Shown here: one piece after another, positions 30,047 through 39,974 of the stretch
Layout: each line of letters starts with the position of its first letter
How positions within the stretch are numbered: position 1 is the first letter of the stretch
NCBI GenBank assembly: GCA_022606425.2
Contig: JAHDVF020001564.1
Coordinates: 1,922,001 to 1,986,000 of the forward strand
Origin: Lepidostoma basale
Lineage: Eukaryota > Arthropoda > Insecta > Trichoptera > Lepidostomatidae
Direction of reading: 5' to 3'
Length of the DNA stretch: 64,000 nt
Position numbers and translations under genes: made by a program
The notes under the pieces: model-generated
What the model was told of the DNA's origin: nothing
The model's database searches: none
What the model saw: only the letters and a program-made list of their open reading frames with translations

Positions 30047-30072
30047 GACAGCTGTTTCGTCGACCTAAATCA
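30047..30072 (-). ncRNA. Hammerhead-like motif, degenerate
   Basis: Minus strand: TTGATTTAGGTCGAC then GAAACAGCTGTC. The ACAGCTGT palindrome is kept, but the normal stem II is lost. Confidence 0.35.
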
Positions 30073-30690
30073 AAGTGTTGCTAAATTTATTTTTTGCACT
30101 TAAGATATGCTATATCAAACAATCTATTAATAAAAAAATTCGTATACAATTGGTGACATGAAATTTTCTGAGGTCATTGGCCCTAACACCCGCGATGAAA
30201 AACATCCCCTTATACAACACAATGTGAGCTAGTGAATTTTCTCGCCTGTACGAAAATACGTGAAGTGCTCCGAAATGCCCAACAAATTTTCCGTTCCCAA
30301 TGTGTTCTCACTTTGAAATATAAAGCAAATAACGTAACATCACGATTCAGTAATTCTGGAAAGCTTTTAGTGCATTCGGTCGCGAATTTTTTCCTCCCCT
30401 TTTGGGCTGCCTGGGAATTTTTTAATATGTTCGCTTCAAAACTTGTATTGGCTCTGTATGAACCAAAGCACAGACGTTAGTAAAATTATATATATTTTTT
30501 ATTAGTTATAATTGTAAAAATAATATACTAACTTTCTATGCGTCGTTTTTGTGATGTGATCACCTCAAGGGCGTATGAAGACTTGTTGTAACTCTGAAAA
30601 AACTAAATATGAACGCTGTATCTGATGTTCGCGATCAGTTAGAAAGTAAAAGTAAAGAAATATACAATTTTGGTTTTAATTTGGGTATCT
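30073..30690. other. Unannotated stretch
   Basis: An 82-codon plus-strand frame (30232-30480) with no recognised motif. No promoter or splice context seen. Confidence 0.3.
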
Positions 30691-30692
30691 TC

Positions 30693-31205
30693 TTCTTTCG
30701 GAGTCATGTCAGGTCCCCCCAATCATTAGTGATCACTGCAGCAAAAGAATCAGTGATCACTGCGCCACATGGAACAGGTTTTGAACTCTTGTTATTCCTG
30801 TCCACTATTTGATGTTCCGAAGCCAGGACAGCTGCCTTCTACCAACTTCCCGATATCCCTCCACTTTACCCATTAATATCAGTCGAAGGAGGTGGTATTT
30901 TTCTCCCCTTAGCACATGACCCAAATATGAGATCTTTCTAATTTTCACACTCGACAACAGCTCTCTATTAGCTCTGGCTCTCTGTAGTACGCCTGCATTG
31001 TTGACCCTATCGGTCCACGGTATACGGAGTATTCTGCGGTATATCTACATCTCGAACGCTTCCAACCGGTTCATTACATTCACTTTCAGAGTCCAGGTTT
31101 CGCAATCATATAATAGAACAGACCATATACAACATTTAATCATTCTTTGTCAAAGATTCAAATTAAGATTATCATTGCAAAAGAATGTTCTCATTTTATT
31201 AAATG
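30693..31205 (-). mobile_element. LINE-B copy, decayed
   Basis: Its 3' end is at the low coordinate (GTCATGTCAGGTCCCCCCAA). The minus strand encodes LLIWDWxLKVNVMNRLEAFE-type sequence and the EVEGYREVGRRQLSWLRNIK region with several stops and an insertion near 30740. Confidence 0.7.
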
Positions 31206-31524
31206 TAGCTCGTGCAACTTCAATTCTGCATTCTGAATTTGGGTATGAAATATGAAAAATGTGGGTTTTCTGCTTAGATCTGTTATTTATGCATCTAAGG
31301 TATGAAGGGAGTTTTTCTAAGCTGATGAACCGGGTACTGCAAAGGCTCGAAGATACAATAAATATCGATTATGTTAGTTAGAAGATTTAAAAAATATTTT
31401 AAAAAAAAATTATGGTCATTAGTTGATGCTACTCTGCATGATTATGAAGGAGGCTATAAAAATACTACAGGACGAGGTAGAGTGGCGGTCTACCCTCCCT
31501 GATTGTTTTAAATAAATATTATAT
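31206..31524. other. Unannotated stretch
   Basis: 31460-31505 (TACAGGACGAGGTAGAGTGG) vaguely resembles the LINE-A end in plus orientation. Otherwise nothing. Confidence 0.3.
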
Positions 31525-31527
31525 TTT

Positions 31528-31590
31528 TAACTAAATAACCATCACGCAGTTTCCTCAGAGGGGTAGGCAGAAAGAATGAACCGCCGCACA
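31528..31590 (-). mobile_element. LINE-A 3' fragment
   Basis: AACCATCACGCAGTTTCCTC and GGGTAGGCAGAAAGAATGAA: the last 60 bp of LINE-A. Confidence 0.65.
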
Positions 31591-31744
31591 TTAATACATA
31601 TATAATATAAACATATTCGTGCATACGCAAACATATACATGCACGTAAATACATATATCTCATTACTAATACATAACAAATTTACATGAATAATGAGATA
31701 ATATATTTTAAAAAGTACAGAATTTAGATTAAACATTTAAACAC

Positions 31745-31850
31745 GCATTAATTTAACATATTTTACTTGTATTTCCGGGATCTTCCTTCATTTTTAGATC
31801 CGTTTACATCGTTGTCAAATCTTTTTTTTACCATTCAGTCAAACTATGTG
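31745..31850 (-). mobile_element. LINE-A fragment
   Basis: CGGGATCTTCCTTCATTTTT encodes the GSKNEGRSR part in reverse, then CGTTTACATCGTTG (NDVNG). Short and decayed. Confidence 0.5.
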
Positions 31851-31936
31851 GGTTTATGTGTAATTATTACCATTAAAATATTATATAAAACACTGTTCAA
31901 ATATCACAATTTCTTTTTATTCACTGAGATTGTCGC

Positions 31937-31972
31937 GACAGCTGTTTCGCCAACCGATATTGGCATCATCAG
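31937..31972 (-). ncRNA. Hammerhead-like motif, well conserved
   Basis: Minus strand: CTGATGAT, stem II GCCAA/TTGGC with loop TATCGG, GAAACAGCTGTC. The exact CUGAUGA box and the 8-base palindrome ACAGCTGT are present. The U between CUGAUGA and stem II is not canonical. Confidence 0.6.
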
Positions 31973-32358
31973 GTGTTACGATAAACTTTAACTTAAAATA
32001 ACAGTGAGTAAAAAGAAATTGTGGTATTATAACCGTTTTTTTTTAATTTAACCGTAATAATGTTGAAGTATTATAGTGTTTCGGCCAAAACAATGGACTA
32101 TGTGTAATTATAATTATAAAATACATTACTGTCTCTATTATAACATTACTGTCTCAATAACTATACTGCCATTGGGATCAAGATTGTCCAGATACTATTA
32201 AGGAGCAAATTACCCGAAACCAATGGTTATAGGTTAAGATGCATCGACCAAAACGCGCAGTCTGGTCTAATTATTATAATAAATTAATATTTATATAATT
32301 AAAAACTGTCAAATTAAAAAACTTTGTGTATGTATAACAATTTATATTTTTTTTTCAC

Positions 32359-32393
32359 GACAGCTGTTTCGTCAACCTATGTTGACCTCAACT
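32359..32393 (-). ncRNA. Hammerhead-like motif, degenerate 5' part
   Basis: Minus strand: GTTGAG, stem II GTCAAC/GTTGAC with loop ATAG, GAAACAGCTGTC. It has the longest stem II seen but a weak CUGANGA box. Confidence 0.45.
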
Positions 32394-32404
32394 GTTAAAA
32401 TTAA

Positions 32405-32725
32405 AGTGATGTCTTTTTCTTCTTCCTCTTTAAATAGATCTGTGGATCTGTTTTTATGGCGTCGATGTCTCCTGGGACACAGAACTCCAACTGTCTCGCC
32501 ATCTCTTCGCAGGTCTTCCGGGTTGGCGAGTTCCCATTGGCACGTTGTTTGCGGCTGCTTGGGGGAGTCTATTGTCGCTCATTCGTTCTACATACTCGCG
32601 CCAGAAGTGACTTCTTTTCCTGCCCCATCTGATAATATCTTCGGTATCGCAGGTCCAACGTATTACTGTGTTTCTGATTATGTCCCTCAGTGGTTTGCCC
32701 AGAATAGCGCTGTAAATATATAAAT
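32405..32725 (-). mobile_element. LINE-J (D/E-like) copy
   Basis: The minus strand is open over about 95 codons: LGKPLRDIIRNTVIRW, DIIRWGRKRSHFWREYVERM, LPQAAANNVPMGTRQ, PGRPAKRWRDSWSSVSQETS, then a stop and an AGAGGAAGAAGAAAAAG tail. It resembles LINE-D/E in layout, but its sequence is distinct. Confidence 0.65.
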
Positions 32726-32869
32726 TTTAAATATGTACTCGTATAAAAAGTTTATTTAAATTAACAGTGTTTCATGTTGTAGTATCATAGTGTTTCGGCC
32801 AAAACAATGGACTATTTGATTATATAATTAATGCGAATGCATATCAAAAGCTGAAAAAACAATATTCAT

Positions 32870-32955
32870 AAAATTCACAAAAGTGTGAGAATCACACTGC
32901 AATCGCCGGGAATTGATTGACCCGGGACTTTCACGAAGGTCGTCAATGTCAAAAT
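32870..32955 (-). mobile_element. SINE head fragment
   Basis: GTGTGAGAATCACACTGCAA, CGCCGGGAATTGATTGACCC and CACGAAGGTCGTCA: the tRNA-like head of the SINE, with an extra TTGA inside the B box and a deletion of the A box. Confidence 0.55.
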
Positions 32956-33034
32956 CATGTCGATTTATGCAATTCACAAAAATAAGTATTTAATGATTAA
33001 ATGAAATCCAGAGAAATCTGAGACCAACCTGTCA

Positions 33035-33064
33035 ATGGCGACATGCCTGACGGAACCGGTCGCT
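33035..33064 (+). ncRNA. Hammerhead-like remnant
   Basis: GGCGACATGCCTGACGGAACCGGTCGC keeps the ACCGGTC end; the GAAAC box is GGAAC. Flank ATAAAGACAAAAGT is that of the 47850 class. Confidence 0.3.
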
Positions 33065-33224
33065 ATAAAAATAAAGACAAAAGTCAAAATATAATAAATT
33101 TTCGTATGAAGCATTCACTTTGTGGTAAGACATTTAAATTTTTATTATTATTTATATTCTAAATAAACTTTAAATAAAAACACTGCACTTTGTTTTTCAC
33201 CACTATGCGATTATTTTAATTGCC

Positions 33225-33256
33225 GACTAGTTTCGCTTGTAACCAAGCTTCCTCAG
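33225..33256 (-). ncRNA. Hammerhead-like motif
   Basis: Minus strand: CTGAGGAA, stem II GCTTG/CAAGC with loop GTTA, GAAACTAGTC. Palindrome ACTAGT. CC before and GG after could pair as a minimal stem I. Confidence 0.6.
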
Positions 33257-33869
33257 GGTTTCGTAATAACAGGTTATTGGATAGGTTATTTTTGCGATGA
33301 CACCTTTAAGTGCACCATATATATTATCTTTAGACATGATCTTTAATGAAGAGAATTAAGAAAAATAATTTGATTTTCTGAAGTATTTGATAAGTCTTAT
33401 TTACTTTCCATAATTTATTTTATTTAAAAAACGAATTCGTTTGTAAAAGGAAATCTATTTCCTACCTTTAGATTTATCTAGAGAAGATTTTCTTTCTAAG
33501 AATGAATGCAACAAACCAGTAGTAAAGCCCCATAAGTAGAAATGACTGTTAGTGGTTTGTCACGTGTTCCGGAAGGGAGGACTCTGAAACCGGATATGGG
33601 AAATTGCATTTCCCACCCCCTTAAACTACCCCCTCGACCGCCCCTGCTAACCAACCGTGGAACCAGGTTGGGACTGTCGTATATTTGGGTTGAGCTAATT
33701 TTAGCGCAGACTGTACATTTATACATTTGAAAATGCATTCAAGAAACGAGGCGTCTGAGTGAAATGATTAATTTATGATAAACTTAAAGCTTTAACACTT
33801 TGGAATTCCATAAAAAGATTTTTTTATTAATTGAAACACTGTTTTTTCTACCTTTGAGTTTATTTTTCT
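33257..33869. other. Unannotated stretch
   Basis: 33545-33735 is GC-richer and open on both strands (62 and 80 codons), with no recognised family. Both frames overlap, so neither is called. Confidence 0.3.
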
Positions 33870-33904
33870 TGTCAAATTTCGAAGGTTTTACACCTTCATC
33901 ATCG
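33870..33904 (-). ncRNA. Hammerhead-like motif
   Basis: Minus strand: CCGATGAT, stem II GAAGG/CCTTC, GAAATTTGAC. The final GAC instead of GTC and GAAAT suggest decay. Flanks match 35385-36000 and 61930-62110. Confidence 0.45.
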
Positions 33905-34047
33905 GGAAAACGATGAAACTAGAGTTTTTATTCTGATCTCTTCAGTGATTTAACAAAAAGTATAGATTATTTTATTGTAACACATATTTATTTAAGATAA
34001 TCCTAATTGTTTCACAGCATTATAATTTAAATGACTTAATTGAATTT

Positions 34048-34133
34048 GCGGGAGATGCCAATTGGTGGCGATGAGGTTCGCAACCCATTACACCACGTCT
34101 CCCGCGGGGGCGAAAAGAAAAGGATGGAGTGTC
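34048..34133 (+). repeat. Repeat R4, copy 1
   Basis: GCGGGAGATGCCAATTGGTG through GGTTCGCAACCC to ACGTCTCCCGCGGGGGCGAA. Copy 2 is at 46130-46225. GCGGGAGA and TCTCCCGC can form a stem around a loop holding a B-box-like GGTTCGCAACC. In both copies a LINE-A 3' piece follows directly. Confidence 0.6.
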
Positions 34134-34358
34134 GCATCGTAATGAATGTAAGATGGTTTGGACACATGAAAACAATGAGGCAGAATGGTAAAGAAGGTAT
34201 ATGTTAACGACGTGAACCAAGGAAAACGTGGCATGGTCAAATCAATCAAATATTAAACGTCGGTCACGTGAGCAGTCGGAGAAATCGACATGCGTAATGA
34301 CAAAATGTATGAATGTAGAGAAAGCGAGAGAGGCTTGTCAAGACAGAACAGTGTCAGA
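34134..34358 (+). mobile_element. LINE-A fragment
   Basis: NVRWFGHMKTMRQNGKEGIC-type frame, then GKRGMVKSIKY-type and RRNRHA. Deletions relative to the consensus. The 3' end stops at CAGAACAGTGTCAG. Confidence 0.65.
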
Positions 34359-34374
34359 ACAGTTATATTTACAT

Positions 34375-34409
34375 CTGAGGATGGAAGAGGTGTCCTCCGA
34401 AACATGTTT
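34375..34409 (+). ncRNA. Hammerhead-like motif
   Basis: CTGAGGAT, GGA(A)GAGG/CCTCC stem II, GAAACATGTTT. CUGANGA and the ACATGT palindrome are intact. The last base is U. Confidence 0.5.
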
Positions 34410-34761
34410 TGGATAATATTTTTAAATTGTAAAAATATCTTATAAATCAAGTGCAGTATATGGTATTTAATATTTTCCTTCTAAATAATTAGAATGAACA
34501 AAAAACTTTTTTTATGTTTGGAAGAAATCCTATAGATATTAATAGGATTTAAGAAACTTTATTAAAAATTTAATTAATAGTACGGATATCTACAATCACT
34601 TAAAAATTAAACATGAAATATAATGTAAAACTTTATATTTAATAAATTAATGATGTAATTTAAAATTTCATTGTAAGTAAAATAATTTTTTTTTTTCGTA
34701 AAAAATCTTTTTTTAATGTATAATATATATTTAGTAAAAATCCACTAATGTTTGTGCCTTC
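34410..34761. other. Unannotated AT-rich stretch
   Basis: Very A/T rich with no frames or repeats recognised. Confidence 0.3.
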
Positions 34762-34790
34762 GACCGGTTTCGGAACGCTGCCATCTCCTG
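34762..34790 (-). ncRNA. Hammerhead-like motif
   Basis: Minus strand: CAGGAGAT, GGCAGCGTTCC as an imperfect stem II, GAAACCGGTC. Flanked by CGAAGGCAC. Confidence 0.45.
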
Positions 34791-34917
34791 TATTTATTGT
34801 CAATATAAATGAAAACATAGTCGTACGTTTTATTCAGTGATTCATAGCGAAACATATCATTTTCTTACAATATAAAGTTAATTCCTTCTAAATTAGTTTA
34901 CATAATGTTTATTTCAC

Positions 34918-35385
34918 AAAGAGCTGAAAGGTTTGGATGCAGGTACAAAAATGAGCGGTGTGTCAGTAAGCTATTTGTTGTATGCGGACGACGCTGTGCT
35001 ACTTGCAGACAACGAGCATGAACTACATACAACCCATGGTGTCTAGTATGTATGAGGTATGCTAGCGATACGATTTGATGATGAATGTGAATAAGTCCAA
35101 GGTACTGATTTTCGAAAAAGAAGGAAGCATGACAGTCTCAACATTAGTGTAAACGGTGAAAATCTAGAACAAGTGGATGAATTTGTTTATTTAGGAAGTA
35201 TGCTTACAAAGGATGGAAGGGTGGAGAAGGACATTGAAAGAAGGGTTGGGGCAGGCAACATAGTAAATGGTGCAACTTAAGTTGTCATCGCAAACAAAAT
35301 CTTATCCAAAAAAGCTAAGATGGCAGTGCATAATGGTCTTCTTGTACCGACCCTGGCAAAAGAAGGATGAAAGTAGAATAAATTC
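34918..35385 (+). mobile_element. LINE-A reverse-transcriptase core fragment
   Basis: It carries the catalytic motif LLYADDAVLLADNEHEL (about 34975-35025), the only plus-strand copy with YADD intact. Then comes MMNVNKSKVLIFEKEGS, NISVNGENLEQVDEFVYLGS and MLTKDGRVEKDIERRVGAGN. A short duplication (ATACAACCCATGGTGTCTAG) and frameshifts break the frame. It ends at the GSEAW region and joins a ribozyme-like repeat flank. Confidence 0.75.
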
Positions 35386-35451
35386 TAGATAAACTTAAGG
35401 CGTTAACACTGTGGAATTCCATAATAATTCATTTTTATGAATTAAAACACT
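35386..35451. repeat. Ribozyme-like repeat, flank split by LINE-A
   Basis: GATAAACTTAAGGCGTTAAC, then GTGGAATTCCATAATAATTC up to ATTAAAACACT. It continues at 35892. Confidence 0.6.
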
Positions 35452-35891
35452 AACTAACTAACTAACTAACCATCACGCCGTCTCCCCGAAGGGGTAGGCA
35501 GAAAGAATGGACTGCCACACCTTTCTTTCCTGACATATTTCTCTCGCTTCCTCAACATTCATACATCGTGTCATGCACGCGCGTCGATTTCTCTGACTCC
35601 TCACATGGCCGACATTCAATATTTGATTTATTTGATCGTGCCACGTTTTCCTCGGTCTTCCTCTATTTCTGGTTCCATTTACATCATTAACATATAATTT
35701 TTTTACCATTCTTTCTTCATTCATTCTTTCCATATGTCCAAACCATCTTAATGATCCTTTCATTATTTTGTTCATGACACCATCATTCGCACCGCATTCA
35801 CTTCTTATATTTTCATTCGACACTCTATCATACACAGAATATCCACACATTCGTCTAAGAGATCTCATTTTTACTGCATTTATTCTACTTT
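35452..35891 (-). mobile_element. LINE-A copy with 11-bp TSD, open C-terminal ORF
   Basis: ATTAAAACACT flanks both ends (35441-35451, 35892-35902). The tail is (AACT)4 on the plus strand. The 131-codon frame 35868-35473 is uninterrupted, from MRSLRRMCGYSVYDRVSN to the stop after YPFGETA. 5' truncation lies inside the INAVEMRSL region. The intact frame and exact duplication suggest a young insertion. Confidence 0.9.
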
Positions 35892-36000
35892 ATTAAAACA
35901 CTGTTTTTTCAATTTTGAGTTTATTTTTCTCGACATGTTTCTAAGGCTTTTACCTTCATCATCGGGAGACCGATATAGAAAAGGTATTTTTTTTAGTCAT
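35892..36000 (-). ncRNA. Hammerhead-like motif with flank
   Basis: Core at 35932-35965 on the minus strand: CCGATGAT, GAAGG/CCTT(A), GAAACATGTC. The flank continues that of 35386-35451, so the LINE inserted inside this repeat. Confidence 0.5.
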
Positions 36001-36002
36001 TA

Positions 36003-36105
36003 AAGCTTTTTTGGATAGGCTCAGGATAGAAGGAAGTGGATATTAGGAGAGGAGGTAAACGTCCAGGAGTGGACGGCCACAACAGGCTAAAATAGAAGAA
36101 AAAGG
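36003..36105 (+). mobile_element. LINE-A2 3' end
   Basis: AAGCTTTTTTGGATAGGCTC joins GAGGTAAACGTCCAGGAGTG and a GAAGAAAAAGG tail. Confidence 0.5.
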
Positions 36106-36519
36106 ATAATAAAAATCACCTAACACCAGATGAAATTATATCAATATCGTTTCGGTTGTATTATATATTAACCAAAAACCTTTTTAAAACGCTAATTGCA
36201 GATACCTGATTTTATGTATAGTTCAACACCGGTAAATCCCTCAATGGGTTAGCACAAGTCGGGTAAAACACTCAAGTATTCTTATTTAAATTTTCACAAA
36301 CAAACCAAAAAGCCTTAGCGAATACAGGCACACAGCATTTCAAACAAGTGTCTTGTTATGTTTTGACATTCACGTCAACCCGTCTCCGCGCAATGTCTAT
36401 ACAATAAAACGCGATTTACCCCTCGTTTATTGTGAGCTTTCAAAAGATGCGAACGAATCCCCTAAAAGCTCAAATGCAAAACCAACAATAGAAATATGTT
36501 TGCTTATTGAAAGAATACT
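36106..36519. other. Unannotated stretch
   Basis: A 75-codon frame (36353-36580) is not recognised and runs into the LINE-B end. No gene called. Confidence 0.3.
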
Positions 36520-36640
36520 TCTTCTTCTTCTTCGAGCGCCATGTCAGGTCTCCCCGACGTCGTCTATCACCCTGACCTAGGCCTCTCTGTCCTGTGCCAG
36601 ACTGAAGAACTCCCTCACCCACTGAACTCCGGTCCAAACT
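36520..36640 (-). mobile_element. LINE-B 3' fragment
   Basis: CTTCTTCTTCTTCGAGCGCC then ATGTCAGGTCTCCCCGACGT: the 3' end with GAA tail, in reverse. It runs up to the WTGVQWVREFFSLAQDR-like part. Confidence 0.65.
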
Positions 36641-37145
36641 AACTAACTAACTAACCATCACGCCGTCTCCCCGAAGGCGTAGGCAGAAAGAATGGACTAC
36701 CACACTTTTCTTTCCTGACATATTTCTGTCACTTCCTCAACATTCATACATCGTGTCATGCACGCGCGTCGATTTCTCTGACTCCTCACATGGCCGACAT
36801 TCAATATTTGATTTATTTGCCAGGTCTTCCTCTATTCTGGTTCCATTTACATCATTAACATATAATTTTTTTACCATTCTTTCTTCATTCATTCTTTCCA
36901 TATGTCGAAACCATCTTAATGATCCTTTCATTATTTTGTTCATGACACCATCATTCGCACCGCATTCACTTCTTATATTTTCATTCGACACTCTATCATA
37001 CACAGAGTATTCACACATTCGTCTAAGAGACTTTCATCCTTATTTTGCCAGTTCCATGCTTCGCTTCCATACGTAAGGGGCGGTAGAAGAACACCATTGT
37101 GCACTGCCATTCTAGCTTTTTAGGATAGGTTTTTGTTTGCAATGA
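36641..37145 (-). mobile_element. LINE-A copy
   Basis: Tail (AACT)4 at the low coordinate. Frame 37018-36737 has RSECGANDGVMNKIMKGSLR and WFRHMERMNEERMVKKLYVN. A deletion removes RPRKTWHDQ. A second deletion removes INAVEMRSL. Confidence 0.8.
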
Positions 37146-37149
37146 CGAT

Positions 37150-37395
37150 GATTTGATGGAAAAATAATGGTTGAGAAATTAAACGTTAACGATGTAAATG
37201 GAGTACGGAGTCGAGGTAACATGGCATGACCAAATGAATTATATTTTAAAGGTTGATCATGTAAGAAGTCGGAAGAATCGACGTGCGTGTATGACTCCTT
37301 GTATGAATGTGGAGGATTCTAGAGAGGTGTTTGAGGAAAGAGTAGTGTGGCGGTCCATTTTCTCTGTCTAACCCTGCGGGGAAACTGCTTAATGG
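37150..37395 (+). mobile_element. LINE-A 3' fragment
   Basis: GTTAACGATGTAAATGGAGT encodes VNDVNGVRSR, through RACMTPCMNVED and the terminus CCTGCGGGGAAACTGCTTAA. Confidence 0.65.
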
Positions 37396-37404
37396 TGTGT
37401 TGTT

Positions 37405-37545
37405 GTTGTTCTTTCCACGTGTCCAAAAAAATTTAATGACTCTTTAATTATTTTGTTCATAGTATTTTTGACATTCTATCACATACAGAATAACTACCCG
37501 TTTGTCTAAGAGATCTCATGTTTACTACACTTATTCTATTCTTCT
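37405..37545 (-). mobile_element. LINE-A fragment
   Basis: TTGTTCTTTCCACGTGTCCA to CATTCTATCACATACAGAAT. Inverse orientation to its neighbour, with the central SECGANES segment deleted. Confidence 0.6.
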
Positions 37546-37549
37546 ATTC

Positions 37550-38735
37550 ACTTATTACATATTCACTATATTCTATCTTTCATTATATATATTCTCTATC
37601 ACTATATTAACTTATTCTACACTTTGGGACGTCGCGTGCGTCGGTGCAATCTGTGATTGAAGTAAAGACGTTAAATTTAAATTTTGTTGGATTTTTACGA
37701 AACTTTCCCATAAAACATTGTTAGAAAAATTGTAAGTGCATAATGTTAATTCATATTAATATTTCTTACAAATCTGTGTGCACTCGAGCCCAGGGGTTGG
37801 AAACACATGGAACTATTTGTTTTAAGATTCAAAAACACGTTTGTTTCTACCCTGAGTTTACTTTTTCATCATACTGTAGAACGTCGTTTATCCGGACGTC
37901 AGTTAACCGGAACGTCAATTATTCGGACAAGCCGAGATGATGAAGTGTGACCTACGCATGACAAAGCTTACCCCACCACACCTATTATATATACACAACG
38001 TTGGGTGTGAGTTGCATCATCCTTCTCCTCTCTCCTCCTCTCATTCTCCCCCGCACTCTACGGACAGTCAGTCTCCCGCTGTGTTCGAGTTTCAATATTT
38101 TAATCCGTAAGTTTCAATTGTCATTATTTATTCGAGATTACGTCTGTACATTCTCATTATTATCCGGATAATCGGTACAGGCGGCCCGCGCCTTTTGAAC
38201 AATACGCTATTTCGCACATTTTTCTACCGGCGTTTTTTTTTAATAAACGATCACTCACGTGTCGCTCACTTCTCATGTGCAGTAGCTCTCATCTCCTTTT
38301 GTACGTTTGAAACAAGTTCAGTCTTGCTTGGCAGTACGAACTATAATATAATATTTCGCCCTTACAAATTTATATGAGTGAGAAACGAAAAAACTGCAGT
38401 GTTAATACAAACAGTCAAAAATCAAGGACTCATAAACTTCATACATACAGACAAAGATAGAAATAATTTTCCGTTCTGAGAGCGGCGAATCTTTTGCTAG
38501 AATTGGCTGCTCATACGACATTAACCGGTCTATGATATGTTTTATTTAGAAAAACAAGAGTAAAATAAAGGAAAATTGTGGAAATATATTTTCAAATATT
38601 GTTTCCAAAAGATACGCCATGTTATATAACTCCCTATCAGGAAGGTCCTAATTCGTTTCGTTATTCTTAGAAATCTACCGCGGACATTATTGGAAAACTC
38701 CAGGTGTTTATAAATAGGTGCCTTCGCTCAATATT
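37550..38735. other. Unannotated stretch with a possible pogo-type end
   Basis: 37874-37936 has CTGTAGAACGTCGTTTATCC, then CGGACGTCAGTTAACCGGAA and AATTATTCGGACAAG, a pattern common in termini of pogo/Tigger-like transposons. A related ATTATCCGGATAATCGGTAC lies at 38160, but no clean inverse end or transposase frame was found. The rest is unrecognised. Confidence 0.4.
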
Positions 38736-38737
38736 CA

Positions 38738-39058
38738 AGATCTATTAGCCCCAAACAGTGTCATATGCCGTTCTCTGGATCAAGGCAGGCGAAAAGCCAA
38801 TCAGAGAAGCTAAACGCTAATAGCTGTGGATTGTCACATCTTGAGACGGAGCCCAGCCTGCATCGCTCAGGGCGCACTAGACTGGTGCCCTATGGGGGGA
38901 AAGAGGAAGCCATGCAGACCTAGAGCCACCTAGAGAAGAGCCCTGCAGGACGAGCTTAAAGCAGCAGGCCTCACTTGGGATGATGTTAGGCATCAGGCAT
39001 GCGATGGAGTCGGGTGGAGAAGGTTCCTTGAGGCCCTATGCACTAAGGCAAGATAGCA
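38738..39058 (+). mobile_element. LINE-H fragment
   Basis: Plus-strand frames (two indels) give HILRRSPACIAQGALDWCPM, GGKRKPCRPRAT, then LQDELKAAGLTWDDVRHQAC and DGVGWRRFLEALCTKAR followed by a stop. This is the usual end of a LINE polyprotein of a family different from LINE-A to G. Confidence 0.65.
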
Positions 39059-39107
39059 AAGTGTGTGAAAGAACTTAAAAGAAAGCATTATTCTTTTCTC
39101 GATTGTC

Positions 39108-39575
39108 AACTAACTAACTAACTAACCATCACGCCATTTCCCCGGAGGAGTAGGCAGAGAGGATGGATCGCCACAATGCTCTGTCTTAGCCTACCTCTCG
39201 GGCTTCCTCTACATTCATACATCGTACCATGCACGCACTTCGATTATTCCGACTTCGAATGTGGCCGCCTTTTAGAAATTGATTAATTTGGTCGTGCTAT
39301 GTTTTCCTCGGTCGTCCTCGGCTTCTTTTTCCACTCACGCTGCTTGTATACAACTTTTTAACCATTCTACTCTCATCCATTCTTTCCATATGTCCAAACC
39401 ATCTCAGGGATTCTTTTTTAATTGTATCTATGATGCAGTCGGTATTCTATCATACAACGTTTTCCCGCACATTATTCTTAGTGATCTCATTTCTACGGCG
39501 TTTATCCCTCTTTTATCCTTCTTTTCCCAGCTCCAAGCTTCACTTACATACATGAGCGTTGGCACTACAACTCGT
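39108..39575 (-). mobile_element. LINE-A copy (TSSVSGK subfamily)
   Basis: (AACT)4 tail. Reverse reading gives PSGEMA, KRSRGRPRKT, LYDRIPT and KDKRGINAVEMRSL. The segment between KKESLRWFGHMERMDES and YDRI is partly deleted. Confidence 0.75.
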
Positions 39576-39972
39576 TTGTGTACTAAACTCGAATTTTTAT
39601 GTGAACTATAAACCCTCTGTTCCCGAAACGTTTCGGAAATCGCTTAGCATTCGTCCGCATTTTTTGTATTTCCGCTGTCGAACGTATCGAATAAGACCAT
39701 TATAGATTGGCGACCCCTGCCCTCCATACAAGTGCTCCCGCCGTCTCGCACCTGATGCATAATTCAGGGGTAGCAAACCGAACGGAACCCATTTGATATG
39801 CACCTCCCGATTTTTAAACTTGATTACCTCATGTAAGGAATATGTATGTATGTAAAAATTCTGCCGCATTTCGCTTTTTACTGCAATGCTTTTTTCCGTA
39901 TACGCTCGCATGTCGAACAAATTGATACAGGGTGGATTGTATTTTATTTAATGTAAATATTTTGAAAAATAT
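39576..39972. other. Unannotated stretch with a 104-codon minus frame
   Basis: The frame 39920-39606 contains HIKWVPFGLLPLNYASGARR and GQGSPIYNGLIRYVRQRKYK. It is longer than expected by chance but matches no family I know. It could be a piece of an unrecognised element or host exon. Confidence 0.3.
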
Positions 39973-39974
39973 TT

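Noticed and set aside
31542..31736. Membrane-like small protein
   Set aside because: Hydrophobic and Tyr-rich content comes from AT-rich sequence, and its end is the LINE-A terminus.
37874..38200. Complete pogo-type transposon
   Set aside because: Only one end-like sequence is convincing. The second is not a proper inverse and no transposase is present.
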